The notes under the pieces were generated by a model that saw only the letters and a list, made by a program, of their open reading frames with translations, searched no databases and had not been told where the DNA came from. The translations under genes were made by a program, and so were the position numbers. A DNA stretch of 64,000 bases from Bradysia coprophila (lineage: Eukaryota > Arthropoda > Insecta > Diptera > Sciaridae): contig NW_023503751.1 in assembly GCF_014529535.1 (NCBI RefSeq), forward strand, positions 1,844,614-1,908,613, read 5' to 3'. Numbering within the stretch: position 1 is the first letter of the stretch; every line of letters begins with the position of its first letter. Positions 22,118-33,526 of this stretch are shown in pieces.

Positions 22118-23065
22118 ATGATGCACTACATTCTCTCGACATTTTGCTTGACTGGCTTATTATTTGGAGTAACATTGATAATTTTAATTGTTCACACATT
22201 TGAAGTTAATTTTTGAAATGTAATTTTGAAATAGGTCATTAACGGAAAACCTCAATGGTGGAATCCATTTTCCGGCGCAGGCACAACAAGTTTTGAAGAT
22301 GATTTGAACAGCGCTGTCGATGAATTCGAAGAATTATTCAGTGGCTTTGTTCCGGTGATGCCGCCCAGTGAATTTCCAGGCATACCAACTCTTCCTGGAA
22401 TCCCAACTCTTCCAGGCACACCAAATCTTCCTGGAATTCCTACTCTTCCAGGCACGCCAACTCTTCCAGGAACGCCAACTCTCCCTGGAACCCCAACTCT
22501 CCCTGTAACACCAACTCTCCCTGTAACACCAACTCTTCCAGGTACACCAACTCTCCCTGGAACACCAACTCTACCTGGAACACCAACTCTTCCAGGGACG
22601 CCAACTCTTCCAGAGACGCCAACTCTTCCAGGAACGCCAACTCTCCCTGGAACACCAACTCTTCCAGACACACCAACTCTTCGAGACACGCCAACTCTCC
22701 CTGGAACACCAACTCTTCCAGACACGCCAACTCTACCTGGAACACCAATTCTTCCAGTGACGCCAACTCTTCCAGTAACGCCAACTCTTCCTGGAACACC
22801 AACTCTTCCAGGAACGCCAACTCTTCCAGGAACGCCAACTCTCCCAGGAACGCCAACTCTCCCTGGAACACCAACTCTCCCTGGAACACCAACTCTTCCT
22901 GGAACACCAACTCTTCCAGACACGCCAACTCTCCCTGGAACACCAACTCTTCCTGGAACACCAACTCTTCCAGACACGCCAACTCTCCCTGTAACACCAA
23001 CTCTTCCAGGAACGCCAACTCTCCCTGGTACACTAACTCTCCCTGGTACACCAACTCTCCCTTGA
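22118..23065 (+). CDS. secreted proline/threonine-rich repeat protein, two exons
   Basis: Exon 1 (22118-22168) encodes MMHYILSTFCLTGLLFG, a signal peptide. An intron of 66 bases (22169-22234, GTAACA to GAAATAG, phase 0) leads to exon 2 (22235-23065), giving 293 aa. The mature N-terminus (VINGKPQWWNPFSGAG, then an acidic helix EFEELFSGF) is unique; from about residue 64 the protein is about 38 hexapeptides of the form TLPGTP, with variants TLPVTP, TLPDTP and TLPETP, ending at a TGA. The 18-bp unit is highly uniform, so copy number probably varies. Such Pro/Thr-rich secreted proteins occur as mucin-, silk-, saliva- or cuticle-type products, but this sequence does not say which. Antisense frames across the repeat are artefacts. 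Confidence 0.78.
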
Positions 23066-23361
23066 ACACCAAAGTAGTTCTAATTCACCGCTGTATATAT
23101 TGCTGATTATGAGAAAAATTACGAAATTACTTTAAATGACCGGTTTACAAAAAACTGATACTTCTCACAGGATCACGATTCTATTAGCTTAAATTATAGC
23201 AAAATAATTGACTCGATGGTCTTTAACTATTGGAATCTAATCGGAATTATAAAACTTGTTGCACACAGCCATTAATTGAAAAAAACTTTTGACTCAATCG
23301 ATGACAATATCTTCTTATTCTTTAGCGGTTCAGTGACCCAGTCGCATTGATGTAATCGGTA

Positions 23362-24634
23362 TAGGGAATGCAATCCCGGTACCAATCCCGGTACCAGTAC
23401 CGGAAAATCCCAGTCCCGAATCCCGGTATTGATCAAAAAATCCCGAGATTAGTACCGAAATTTAAAATCCAGTTTTCACTGACAAAAAAGTTTCGAAAAA
23501 CTCACCTGTTGGAGGTAACTTTGTCTACAGGTAATCTACATTATCTGCCGCAGCTGTATTTTTTGCATGGGGCGCTACAGTTGTGGCAGCTATTGTATAT
23601 TACCTGGAGACAAAGTTACCTGCAACAGGTGAGTTCGAATCTTTTTTGTCAGAGTTTTTTTATAAAATTTTGAAATCGATCAACTTGTATGATTCAAACT
23701 ACTATGGTAATATAAGATAAACATTGAAACATAGGATTAATTAACGTTTTTCTCTTATGTCGTATTATTTGCAAACACAGAAAAAGACGTTTTTAAAACT
23801 ACGATGGCTAGCAACGCACTTCACGCATGCATGATCATAGTGGTCGGCTGCAGAAAGTACTCTATTTTACATGGAAATATTTTTATAGTGTTCTACGTTT
23901 GTATAATACACTGTCCAGTTTCAGTACTCTATTTAGAGTATCATCCATGCTTGAAGTGTTTAAAATCTTTCTGGTGAGTGTCTGCTGCTCATCAAACCAA
24001 CTAGCGTTGAATCTGAACGTGCATTTCCGGCTTGCCGTTACTTGCGTAGTAAAATATATTGTGGATTTAGGCGATATTTCACAAAACTGCCACTAATTGA
24101 CGCTGTCGGAAAGTCGGTCTTCTGTCACTTCACACGATTTATATTTTCAAAGGCAGCGTGCTTGAAAATTTACATTACCTAACAAATCAATTAATTTTTA
24201 AATCACAAAGCACAAAAATTTGCGATTGTGACGACGACAAGTCCCACAACTTATACGTTCAAGATTGAACGATGATACGTTAAGTGCATTGTGAGCATTT
24301 TTCCAAAGAGAAAATTGAATTTACAATGTGACATCTACGCTGTTGCAAACATAAGTTAAAGTTACCCGGCCTTCACACAGCGACGTAAGTATCGAATTTC
24401 TTTTGTCGTAGTGTCAAATTTGATATTTAGAACAAAATAAATTCGATACGTGTTTCACTGTGAGTAAGCACACTTAACTGTACCATTAAAAAACTTAAAA
24501 AAATGAGAATAAAATGAAAATAATTTCTTTTACTGATAATTAATCCATATCTTTTCAGTACCGGAAATCCCGGTACTGAGTTTCTCAATCCCGAATCCCG
24601 GGATTCAAAAATCGGTACGGGATTGCATTCCCTA
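23362..24634. mobile_element. hAT-type non-autonomous element, 8-bp target duplication
   Basis: Ends TAGGGAATGCAATCCCG and GGGATTGCATTCCCTA, flanked by a perfect AATCGGTA duplication (23354-23361, 24635-24642). Subterminal zones repeat GTACCGG and ATCCCGG. No transposase frame. It contains a nested hairpin element at 23479-23652. Confidence 0.88.
23479..23652. mobile_element. hairpin MITE nested in the hAT element
   Basis: CTGACAAAAAAG and CTTTTTTGTCAG close a 174-bp palindrome; inner arms ACTCACCTGTTGGAGG and AGGTAACTTTGTC are matched by their complements. The loop is GC-richer (GCATGGGGCGCTACAG). No clear target duplication. Confidence 0.6.
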
Positions 24635-24642
24635 AATCGGTA

Positions 24643-25822
24643 GAAGTTGTATTAGCGGGAGGATTTGATTTACTGTGAGTCGCGTCAACAGTCGTCAGAA
24701 AATAACTAGGTCCCACCGGTATGGGTGGGTCAGATCCCTTGACTGTTGTGTACATATTTGAAAATTTAAATGAAACAATTACTTTTCTCACTTTTTCCAA
24801 CTATTTTCAACATCTGAGGTACTATTTGCCCCATTTTCCAACTGAAAACGTTTCGTCTTATCCAGTAAACTTAACAGTATCTTGGAAAATGAATAATACA
24901 TTTGCCAGGACCTTGCATTCTACAAGTGAATTTTTCTATTATCCTCTTCATATGTGTACCCCTTACGTGGATTTGATTTGGATTTTGGTTGAATACATAT
25001 TGCCAACATTGATAACTAACTAAAATATGGTTTCTGTAAGTGGCGTACGTATTGTAACCACAAATTGAGTACTAATTTGGAAGCATTTACCGTACAAAAT
25101 AATTATTGCAAACCCAAACTGATTACGTGTTCAGGCACATAGGGAAAAATTTATAAAATGCCTAAACTCAAAATATTGTCAGTTCGATGAAAAACGAAAT
25201 ATTTGATAGTGTGAGAATTGGTAAGCAAATTAGCGCGAATAATTCGAATTTTTTTCACTTAGAAAATCTTTTGAATTTAAAATAAAATAAAATATTGAAA
25301 CTATTACCTTCGGGATGAAGTTGGAAACTTTCAGAGACTGGAAGTGTACTCCAAGAGGAGTGCTTTAATCCAATGACTTAAGAAATAAGCGAAGGTTTTC
25401 GTGAAAAAAATGTTTTCAAATTCACTCAGTTTCGACAAAATTTGACACTTTTTGTCTGCTCCAAAGCCACATTCGAACAAATGCGTTTGCACAACATTTT
25501 TACGATGAATTAATGATAAATTATCCCGAATATAACACAAAAACAAAACTTTACATTCGTGATTCTCAATTTTCAAAATACTAAACTGACAAATACCAAA
25601 AATGTCAACGCCTACATGTGTTTGTGTAAATTTCTACGTAAAATCGTACGAAATCTGTATCTTATACAAACTGATGTTGCGCAAATCAATCATCATTAAA
25701 TTTAGGAATAGCCAAAGAACGCTGTTTAACTTTACGGTACTTAAAAGCAGGATAAATACAATCGTCTCCAATCGTCAGCCCTAAACTAGCCCCAAATTAC
25801 GTATTAACTATAAAAATATATG
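24643..25822. other. GGTCCCACC repeat piece and otherwise no gene
   Basis: At 24708-24745 the sequence GGTCCCACC then TGGGTGGGTCAGATCCC and TTGACTG matches pieces at 44540-44575 and 45140-45165, so it is part of a dispersed family. A 100-codon frame starting within it at 24721 has no recognisable domain and is not counted as a gene. Confidence 0.4.
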
Positions 25823-26360
25823 GAGGGATTCGTTTGAAAAACAGCCTGCCGAAATCGGACGCATCATCCAGTGAGTTTTTTATATGTGCCTAGATAGCTC
25901 CTAGTCCCTAGAAGTCTAAACCACTTTCATAAAAATTCCGATGAGATATGAGTAGTTGCAAATAGGGGTAAAAATTTGATAATTTCGGCAAATCTCTAAC
26001 GGTTGCTGACCATCCGAAATGTATCGAAAACACAAGAAATTTTGCCTCTGATTGCTACTGGTCTAAGCTTTTCAGTGTCACCCAACATGCAAGGATAGTG
26101 TCTCGATGAGTGTGAATTTGAAGTGTAAATTTGACACCTAGTTCAGCTACTCGAAAAATCCCAACCACAGAAAAATTTTACAAATTTTTTTTCCTATAGT
26201 AATTTCAGCTGCTGATTAATATTTTCAAAATCGTTATATCTAAAACAATAACGAGAAGCCCGGGATGCGCATGTCTGCTCTAAATTAGGGCAAAAACTTT
26301 TTTTATATCCACGGAGAAATGCTTTCGATTTCAGCAGGCTGTTTTTCAAAAGAATTCCTC
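25823..26360. mobile_element. TIR element, about 540 bp, non-autonomous
   Basis: GAGGGATTCGTTTGAAAAAC at the left is matched at the right by GTTTTTCAAAAGAATTCCTC, continuing inward through AGCCTGC and CGAAATCG for about 35 bases with a few differences. No target duplication was confirmed and no transposase frame is present. Confidence 0.55.
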
Positions 26361-26794
26361 ATTTCCCAAGTAATCCCCGACTAACTACGCTAAAATGTTA
26401 AAACAACATGTTTCAAAACTTCAAAGTCTCATTCGCCTTCCCTGAACGAGCCCTAAACAATAAGCCCTTAGTGGACACAGCCCTAAATGGTCTGGGTACA
26501 CACGACTGATTTTCAAACTTGACCTGTAGAATCGAAATGCGCTTTTTTTGAAACCAAATTTGTAGAATTTGGTTCGAAATTACACGCTCTATCATGTCAA
26601 CAAACATTTGCTGGCGTCGATTCCACATTTTAAACAAAACCCCCCTGCTACTGGTCTACTCGACCAGATATCCTCATTTTCAAACTTGACTTGTTTGAAC
26701 TTGATTCTCGGTTGGAATCGATATTGTTTTATTTAAGGACTATCATTTTCATTTTTTGCTACAAAAATTTTTTTTGTTACGGACCTTCATCACG

Positions 26795-27600
26795 CCCCTC
26801 CTCAACAAAAAATAAGTTTTTCCGAAATCGGTCAAGTTACTTCCTCATACAAAATTTTTCATTCCATGAAATTTCATGTGCCCGCGCCCTTTCGAAACCG
26901 TTTTGTCACAAAAGTTTGGTTAGTGGACATATTTTGATCTTATAGTCAGAGGTCAAACCTTTCTATCGATACCCCACTCAATATATTTCACGTGAGAAAA
27001 ATCAGTTTGTTGATTTCAAAATTGTCGTGAAGTTCACCACCTCGGTGAGTGGACATATTTTGATCGAAGTTAATTTGTATCCTATACTCAGAAGTCATAC
27101 CTTTCTAACGATACCCCACTCAATATATTTCATGCGAGAAAAATCAGTTTGTTGACTTGAAAATTGTCGTGAAGTCACCAACTCGAAAAAACAGTGAACG
27201 GAGTAATCAAAGAAAGTATTCATTTTCGTATATTTGTCTTTCAAAAACGTTTTATTTACGGTCCTTCTATCAAAGCCAAATTAAAAATATGAAAAGTATG
27301 AAGACTCAATATGATGAGTGTCCTAATTATTTAGCCTGTTTTCGAGTTGGCGGACTTCACGACAATTTTCAAGTCAACAAACCTATTTTTCTCACATGAA
27401 ATATATTGAGTGGGGTACGTTAGAAAGGTATGACCTCTGACTATAAGTTACAAATTAACTTCGGTTAAAATATGCCCATCCACTGAACTTTTATGCCAAA
27501 ACGGCTTCGAAGGGGCGCGGGCGCATGAAATTTCATGAAATGAAAAATTTTGTATGGGGAAGGAACTAGACCGATTTTACTGAATGCTGTTCTGAGCTCC
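26795..27600. repeat. large inverted repeat (foldback) with one arm partly duplicated
   Basis: The left side (26815-27190) carries CATACAAAATTTTTCATTCC, then two copies of a block with CGATACCCCACTCAATATAT and CAAAATTGTCGTGAAGT or a variant. The right side (27343-27580) has the same parts once, inverted. The coding-like frames here are shared repeat sequence. Confidence 0.6.
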
Positions 27601-27672
27601 CAATAGGTGCCATTTTGGCTGCATTTCCGAAAAACTTCTTTTTTGTAGTGAAGTGGCGTGTTATTTTAAAGT

Positions 27673-27945
27673 TTTGGTTATCAAACCCTCATTTTCTTTT
27701 TTTTCAAAAAAAATATTTTTTTTGGGTTACGGACCCTCATTTTCATTTTTTTTTCTAAAAAAAATATTTTTTTTTTGGGTTACGGACCCTCATTTTCATT
27801 TTTTTTTTCTAAAAAGAATTTGGGTTAAGGACCCTCATTTTCATTTTTTTCTAAAAAAATTTTTTTTTTTTGGGTTACGAACCCTCATTTTCATTTTTTT
27901 CTAAAAAAAAAAATTTTTTGGGTTACGGACCCTCATTTTTACCCA
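27673..27945. repeat. tandem repeat with GGGTTACGGACCCTCATTTTC units
   Basis: Five to six units of about 45-60 bp, each with GGTTACGGACCCTCATTTT followed by T- and A-runs of varying length. Simple-sequence array; not coding. Confidence 0.75.
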
Positions 27946-28228
27946 TTTTTGACCGTTAGACCCTGACTTTCAGTCAAGGGAATAATCTGCGAATGTAGTA
28001 GCCAGTCAAAGTTTAACAAAAATTGACAAAGTTTCACAAATTTTAACAAAAATGTTAACAAATATTAGGCCCTATTAGTATCTATATTTTCAGTTAATTT
28101 TCCGACTATCTGAGATCGCTCTAGCGACGATTTATGCATTTTGTTGCTCAAGCAGTATGAGTACAGCAATCATATCGCAGCATAATTACTTCTCTTACTT
28201 TTTTTGTTTAAAATATCGCCTTAATGTT

Positions 28229-29086
28229 TTATTTCATTCGTTTAAACATTTTATTTACTATAATAGTAGTACTAATGCAGGGGCCACTGAAAGAGATGTG
28301 TCCAAAGAGGAGGTGACAATACTTCTCATAATACGTATCCAAGCTCTTTAACCACGTTTTATTTGATTTGAGATGAAATGTACTCGCGATGTTATGTTTC
28401 AGTTGATCAATGGTCTCAGTCTCTTCCATATTTCCAGTGAAGTTCTTGGTATGTCCATTTGACAAGGTCATCATTGGAATATCGTTGCGAATTGCACCCA
28501 AATAACGTTTTGTTTTGTTGCCCGGCAGCTTGTAGAAAAATAGTGGTCTAAGTTCTTCCTGGTTTTGATCCGTTGGCTGTTCGGTTTCTGGAATGTCTGT
28601 CTCTTCTGGAGCGCTTTCATCCACGTCGTAAAGTGAAGATCGAAGTTTTTTTGCAATCGGTTCACCTTCTTCGGTCTCATCTTCATCATCGTCAGGATTC
28701 AACGTTCCCTCAGCCTCACGATCTTTTTCACCATCGTCCACATCACCCTCGTTGTCATCATCGTCGCTTCCGGAGCTAGAAACCTCTCGTCGAGGTACTT
28801 TTCGTCCTCCACTTGTCAATCCACTCGGCCCTGCGATATCTGTATCAGGGTTTTCAGAGTCCTCAGGATTTTCTTCAACATATCCAGTTACATGGTCAAC
28901 ATCACCCTCTTTGTCATCATCGTCGCTTCCGGAAGTAGAATCTATTACTCGAACAACTTTTCGTTTTCGTACCGGTCGTGTCGATCCACTCGGGGCTACT
29001 GTTTCTCTCTCTTCTTCTGTCCCTTCCTGCCTCATCGAATTCGTCCTCGCTGTCCTGTTCCTCTTGCTGCGGATAGATGCCACCAA
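28229..29086 (-). pseudogene. acidic repeat-containing protein frame, unidentified
   Basis: A frame of 285 codons opens with TTG; the first ATG lies 17 codons in. It has a basic segment (RPVRKRKVVRV), two copies of a block with SGSDDDDxEGDVD, a further acidic run, then a non-acidic C-terminal region (LFFYKLPGNKTKRYLG). Upstream the reading continues in another frame (EEQDSEDEFDEAG), so a frameshift near 29030 probably breaks the gene. It lies directly downstream of Gypsy reverse transcriptase on the same strand and may be part of that or a neighbouring element; no family was recognised. Confidence 0.4.
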
Positions 29087-29534
29087 CGTGGTGACTTAGG
29101 TTGTCGGAGCCCCCAGCATCTTTGTGCACTAGATATAAATGTTTTCTGTTCGTCGGCGGCGGACCGTGGAAGTTAATCATTCCGAGGAATTTTTTTAATT
29201 CCGTGACTGTTTTGGGAAGCGGATAATTCAAAATTGTTTCAACTTTTGATGGCATCATAGGTGAAGTTCCGTTCTCGTTAATTAGGTAACCAAGGAATTT
29301 TACTTCTTTTGGCCGAAAACACATTTGTTTAAGTTGATAACAACACCACATTGTTTAAGACGAGAAAAGAGTTTTCTTAACTGTTTCTTGTGTTCGTTTT
29401 CATTTTCAGATGCGATTAATATGTCATCTTGATATGCAAAACAAAAGTCTAAATTTTGAATTATTTCGTGAATAAAACGTAGCATTTCGTCTATTTTCTC
29501 TTTTGCTATTTTTTTCCGTTTATTTTTGATATTT

Positions 29535-30168
29535 TATTACAAAACGTTTTTTTTTTACAAGAAATAAAGCGTTTACAAAATATAAAATATCTCGTTCATA
29601 TTTTCGGACGTATCGAAGGTAGCCATTACACTCGCAGCATTGTTTCTTTGAATGGCTAAACTTATCCGTTGTTTTAGATACGCCTTTGATTTTCTTTCTC
29701 CCGTTGCTTGTGATATTTTTTTGCCGAGTTTGTAGATGAAATCTATCGCTTCTACACACCAAACCCCCAAAGTTTCCACAGCAAATGGAAGGATCAAGAA
29801 GTTCTGCTCCAGTAGTACTTTGTATTTTCGATGTTTATTTTTTGCTGCTAATTCTGCGACCGACCCACTTTTGGAAGATGATAGATTCAAATAACATGGT
29901 GCAAGTGTGTCGGAACATGTCGCATCCCAAACGAGCATTTGACCACGACTCCATGGCACAAGGGTTACTCCGTCAACTCTCTTCCCATCATCACGAAACA
30001 TTCCTGGTGGTTCTTTTCTCGAAGGAATTATAGCCGAATGAAGAGCGTTTTGAATGATTGTGTTCAGATCTGCATGAAGAGGTAGACTGCCTGCCCTTTT
30101 TGAACAGCTTAGTCCGAGTGTTCCATCGGTTGATACTATATCACCACAAATGCATTTGTGTGTTTTAC
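29535..30168 (-). pseudogene. RLE non-LTR retrotransposon 3' fragment inserted in Gypsy
   Basis: The frame is open from about 30168 to the stop at 29573. It holds the knuckle KCICG, the endonuclease DGKRVDGVTLVPWSRG and LVWDAT, the KNKHRKY motif (the K-x-x-K-Y of restriction-like endonucleases) and the C-terminal LKQRISLAIQRNNAA. It is heavily 5'-truncated, with the RT gone. Nearly identical in sequence to the copy at 17.06-19.49 kb, whose two interruptions it lacks, and both end at ACGTTTTGTAAT. Confidence 0.82.
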
Positions 30169-30262
30169 TATTTTCATTTTAGTCGGATTTAGTCTTCTTG
30201 CTCTTGAGAAGGACAATTTGTGACAATGTGATGTTTTACATGGTGTTTTCTTGTGTTGGTTT

Positions 30263-31495
30263 TAGAGGTGGGCGCCGGTCTATATTTTTCGGCGGCGGCT
30301 GTAAATTTTTTTTAAAGTATCGGCGGGGGCTTGAATCGGCCAAGCCGATTTTCCGAAATTCTGCGGCGGCGCATTCGGCGCAAAAAACAGCGTTTAACGG
30401 AAAATTGTTGTAGAAAAAATTTATTAAATATTACATTTATTTTAGTTAATAGTGTGTTCTAAGAGAGTATAATTATAGCTTGACTTAAACTCTAGCATGC
30501 CTCAAATTGGCAGTGTGCAGCGATCCAAGTCATAGATTTGAGCCGTTTGATGAGATCCAAACTGTCTATTTCGTATTGAAGAATATTGCTAAAAGAGATG
30601 ACTTTTAATAAAGAAGTCTGAGACTACTGTTTCGTCAAAATAGGATCCTAAAATCGTTTTGCCGATAGAAAGAAGATTGTCATTTGTACCATTGAGACAG
30701 TATGTAGTAGGGGGGTTGAAAAAGCACTTCGTTCGACTTTTTGGGAATTCTGAAAGGCCATGGCCAGAAACTAAGATTGACAAAAAAAAACAGATAGACC
30801 GCTTTTTTGTTTAGCGCAAAATCAAAATGTAAAATGGAGGCAAATGAAGACTTTTCAAAATCGAAGTTAAATGACGTTGCATTACTAACGAAGTGCGAAT
30901 TGTTGTTTTTTGAAATTTTTAGAGGAGTGCAACCTCAGTGTAAAAATGGACACATTACCCTCCAGCTGTAGCCAATACGGTAAGTGTGGTATTTTCTGAA
31001 CGGTCTTCACTTGTAGCATACGATTTTGATATATTGTGTGCGAATCGGGCACCCGAGGCGTAGTCACAGTTCACAGCTTTTTATTATTAATAAAAAAACA
31101 GCTTTTGAAAAAGTGCTCAATTTTTTTGTGTCAATCTTAGTTTATGGCCATGGCCTTTCAGAATTCCTATTGTTACACAAAAAATACTAAAAAAACATGA
31201 AAAGTAAATAACTCAAAAACATTATAAAAACATTTTTCGAAATTTTGATAATTTTTGGAGAAATGTTTTACAAATATTAGGTTGTGCTTTGGTTTTAAAT
31301 GAAGTCGCAACATTGGTAAATTGCGCCGAAAATTAATAAAAAAAAACAAGCCGGTGGCGGCGGCGGTGCAGTGTTTTAATTTTACCGGCGGCGGCGCGAT
31401 CTGCTAGCCGATTTTAATGTTTCGGCGGCGGCGACGTCTTTTTTAGCTCTTTTATCGGCGACGCTCGGCGCGGCTGGCGTCGGCGCCCACCTCTA
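30263..31495. mobile_element. hAT-type non-autonomous element, 8-bp target duplication
   Basis: Ends TAGAGGTGGGCGCCG and CGGCGCCCACCTCTA, flanked by GTTGGTTT on both sides (30255-30262, 31496-31503). Both ends have GC-rich zones made of CGGCGG runs, unlike the AT-rich core. The Gypsy frame resumes on both sides once the element and one duplication copy are removed. No transposase frame was recognised. Confidence 0.88.
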
Positions 31496-32770
31496 GTTGG
31501 TTTTAAATGTTGACATGTCAAGTATTTCAGGATATTCCTCGACTACTTGATGCTAGAAGGAAATATTTGAAAGTGTTTTGACTGAAGAAATATTTTTGCT
31601 CACTTTTGAACCAGTTGTAGAAATTGATGTTAAATTGTCAATTAGTTTTTTATTTTTTATGTCTACCAAAGATCAAATCTTTGAAGAAGTTAGAACCTAT
31701 AATTGGCTGTTGGACGTCTGCAACAATACAAATCCAATTAATATTGCGTCGGAGGCCAAGATTGAGGCTTATTTACTTGCTGCCATAGGTTTCTATCTTG
31801 GTTATCTCCGTTTGCGGCATGCAGAGTAACGTTGCATGGAGCATTACCCTTTTCTTTGGAAGTTGGTGGAATGACAGAAATGTCAGCACCAGTGTCTATG
31901 AGGTAGTTTCGTTTAGAATCTGTTCCTGAATATATAAGCGACTTATGTTTTTTGTTTCGTCAAATTGCGCTGTGTTTGAACGATTGATTAGTTTTTTGAT
32001 TTACGTTTTTGATCCTCTTAGTAAGTGCAAGGAGGATTGCATTTTATGGCTTTGTCTTTGAACAGTTTGTGAAACCAACAGTGTGTCTTATTTTGTTGAT
32101 CTGTTCGAGATTTCGAACGAGATTTAGATGTCGTTGGCACCCCCACCATTTAGTGCTGGTTTAGGATTAGGCCTATCATTTAGTGCTCGTTTAGTGCTAT
32201 TGAATGAGCCCTCACTCGAGTTTGGTGCTGTTCAGATACCCGAGAAAAATGTATTTGAAAGTATGATTTTCGACATTTGGCTCAAGATGGGTACTAAACA
32301 TATTGGAGTGTGTATAGTGCTCATTTAGTGCTGTCAAATGAAACCGGTCCGGAGTTTGGTGCTGTCTGTTGAGAGAAGTTATCCAACTTTTTATTACAAA
32401 AAGCATGTCGTTTTAAGGGTTTTGGCTCGAAATTAAAAAAATTTTAATTTTATATTTGTGGCTGTTAAATCCCAAGTAGCATTTCATAGCCGCGGTTGGA
32501 AAATTGACTAATTCGTTGCAAACGTTTTCGTTGTCCAACGGTTATGTAACGAATACGTTATGTTCACAACTAATTAACAACTAATTCGTTATCATTCAAT
32601 TTTTAACGAATTAGTTGTACTACCGTTATAAAACGAATAAGTGAATCGACAATTTTTGTCAAAAACTTATTCGTCGATTAACTGTTATGCAACCAATAAG
32701 TTGGAGTAATCTACTTAACTAATTCGTCTTAAAACGGTTATGGAACCAATACATTTTCAGTTGTTGATTT

Positions 32771-32818
32771 ATGACATCTTGATTCTAACTGACGCGTCAG
32801 TTGGAATCAAGATGTCAT
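32771..32818. repeat. 48-bp near-perfect palindrome
   Basis: Arms of 24 bases meet with no loop at AACTGACG|CGTCAGTT; one mismatch in 24 pairs. It lies within the CCCAAGTAGC element. Confidence 0.85.
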
Positions 32819-33526
32819 GCAAAAAAGATCGGTCGGAGATGTAATCTGTGAGAAACTTGTTGTGCTTTAGTAATGCTTTAGTGATGCAATTTTAATACGA
32901 TGCCATAATGTGAAACAATGAATTAATGTGAAGTTTGAAAATTGTGATGAAAATTGATCGTATTTTGTGAATAGTCATTTTGTATCTTTATGCCAATTTG
33001 TAAATCAGCATTTTATTGATCAATTTCACAACTTTTGTCTGCCGCTGTCGTCGAAGTTAGGATTCTTATGTCTTGTTAGGTCTCTTTAGGAATATCCCGC
33101 TAGGATTTAGGATCGACAACAGTTTCTTACAATAAAAGTGAAATAGATCGATAAAATTTTGTTTAACTGGCATAGCAGTGAAATCTTTCATTATCAATGT
33201 CCGGAAAATTGGAAAAACGTCTGACTGACTAATTGTTGACCAAAATCAAACTGTGAAGAAAATAGGTCTTACTTTATTTACACACCAAATAAGGAATAAT
33301 TAATTTAAAAAAATCGATTGCAGTGCATACAAACGTCTTTTCTGTGCATATAAATAATTGATCTACGAATATCCTATCGCAGATAGAAACGTGTTCTTGA
33401 AAATGTAGTTAGAAGCTGAAAATAATGATAAACGAAAAAGTTGTCAAACGGTAGAACAACCGTGCTACAACCTAAAAGTGAGACAATATTGAAATTTCAA
33501 ATGTGATTTATAAGTCCTACGACGCA

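Larger units (their letters stand above)
29160..32110 (-). pseudogene. Gypsy (Ty3-type) LTR retrotransposon remnant: gag knuckle, protease, partial RT
   Basis: Minus-strand pieces occur in normal gag-pol order: a gag C-terminal motif (CWFHKLF, then CNPPC, near 32080-32030), aspartic protease YLIDTGADISVIPPT (about 31940-31860), the linker WICIVADVQQPIIG (about 31740), HHIVTNCP before the RT (about 30215), then the RT core YQDDILIAS and VVINLNKCVFG (29485-29300) and VKFLGYLINENG, LPKTVTELKKFLGMINF (to about 29165). Stops and frameshifts are frequent, the central RT part is missing, and integrase was not found. Two later insertions split it (29535-30168 and 30263-31495). Not functional. Confidence 0.82.

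Noticed and set aside
22252..23072. Antisense frames of 210 and 241 codons across the proline-rich gene
   Set aside because: The 18-bp unit lacks stops on both strands; only the plus strand has a signal peptide, intron and promoter.
28573..29176. Plus-strand frames opposite the acidic protein
   Set aside because: Shadows of the minus-strand frame; serine-rich only because the other strand encodes Asp/Glu.
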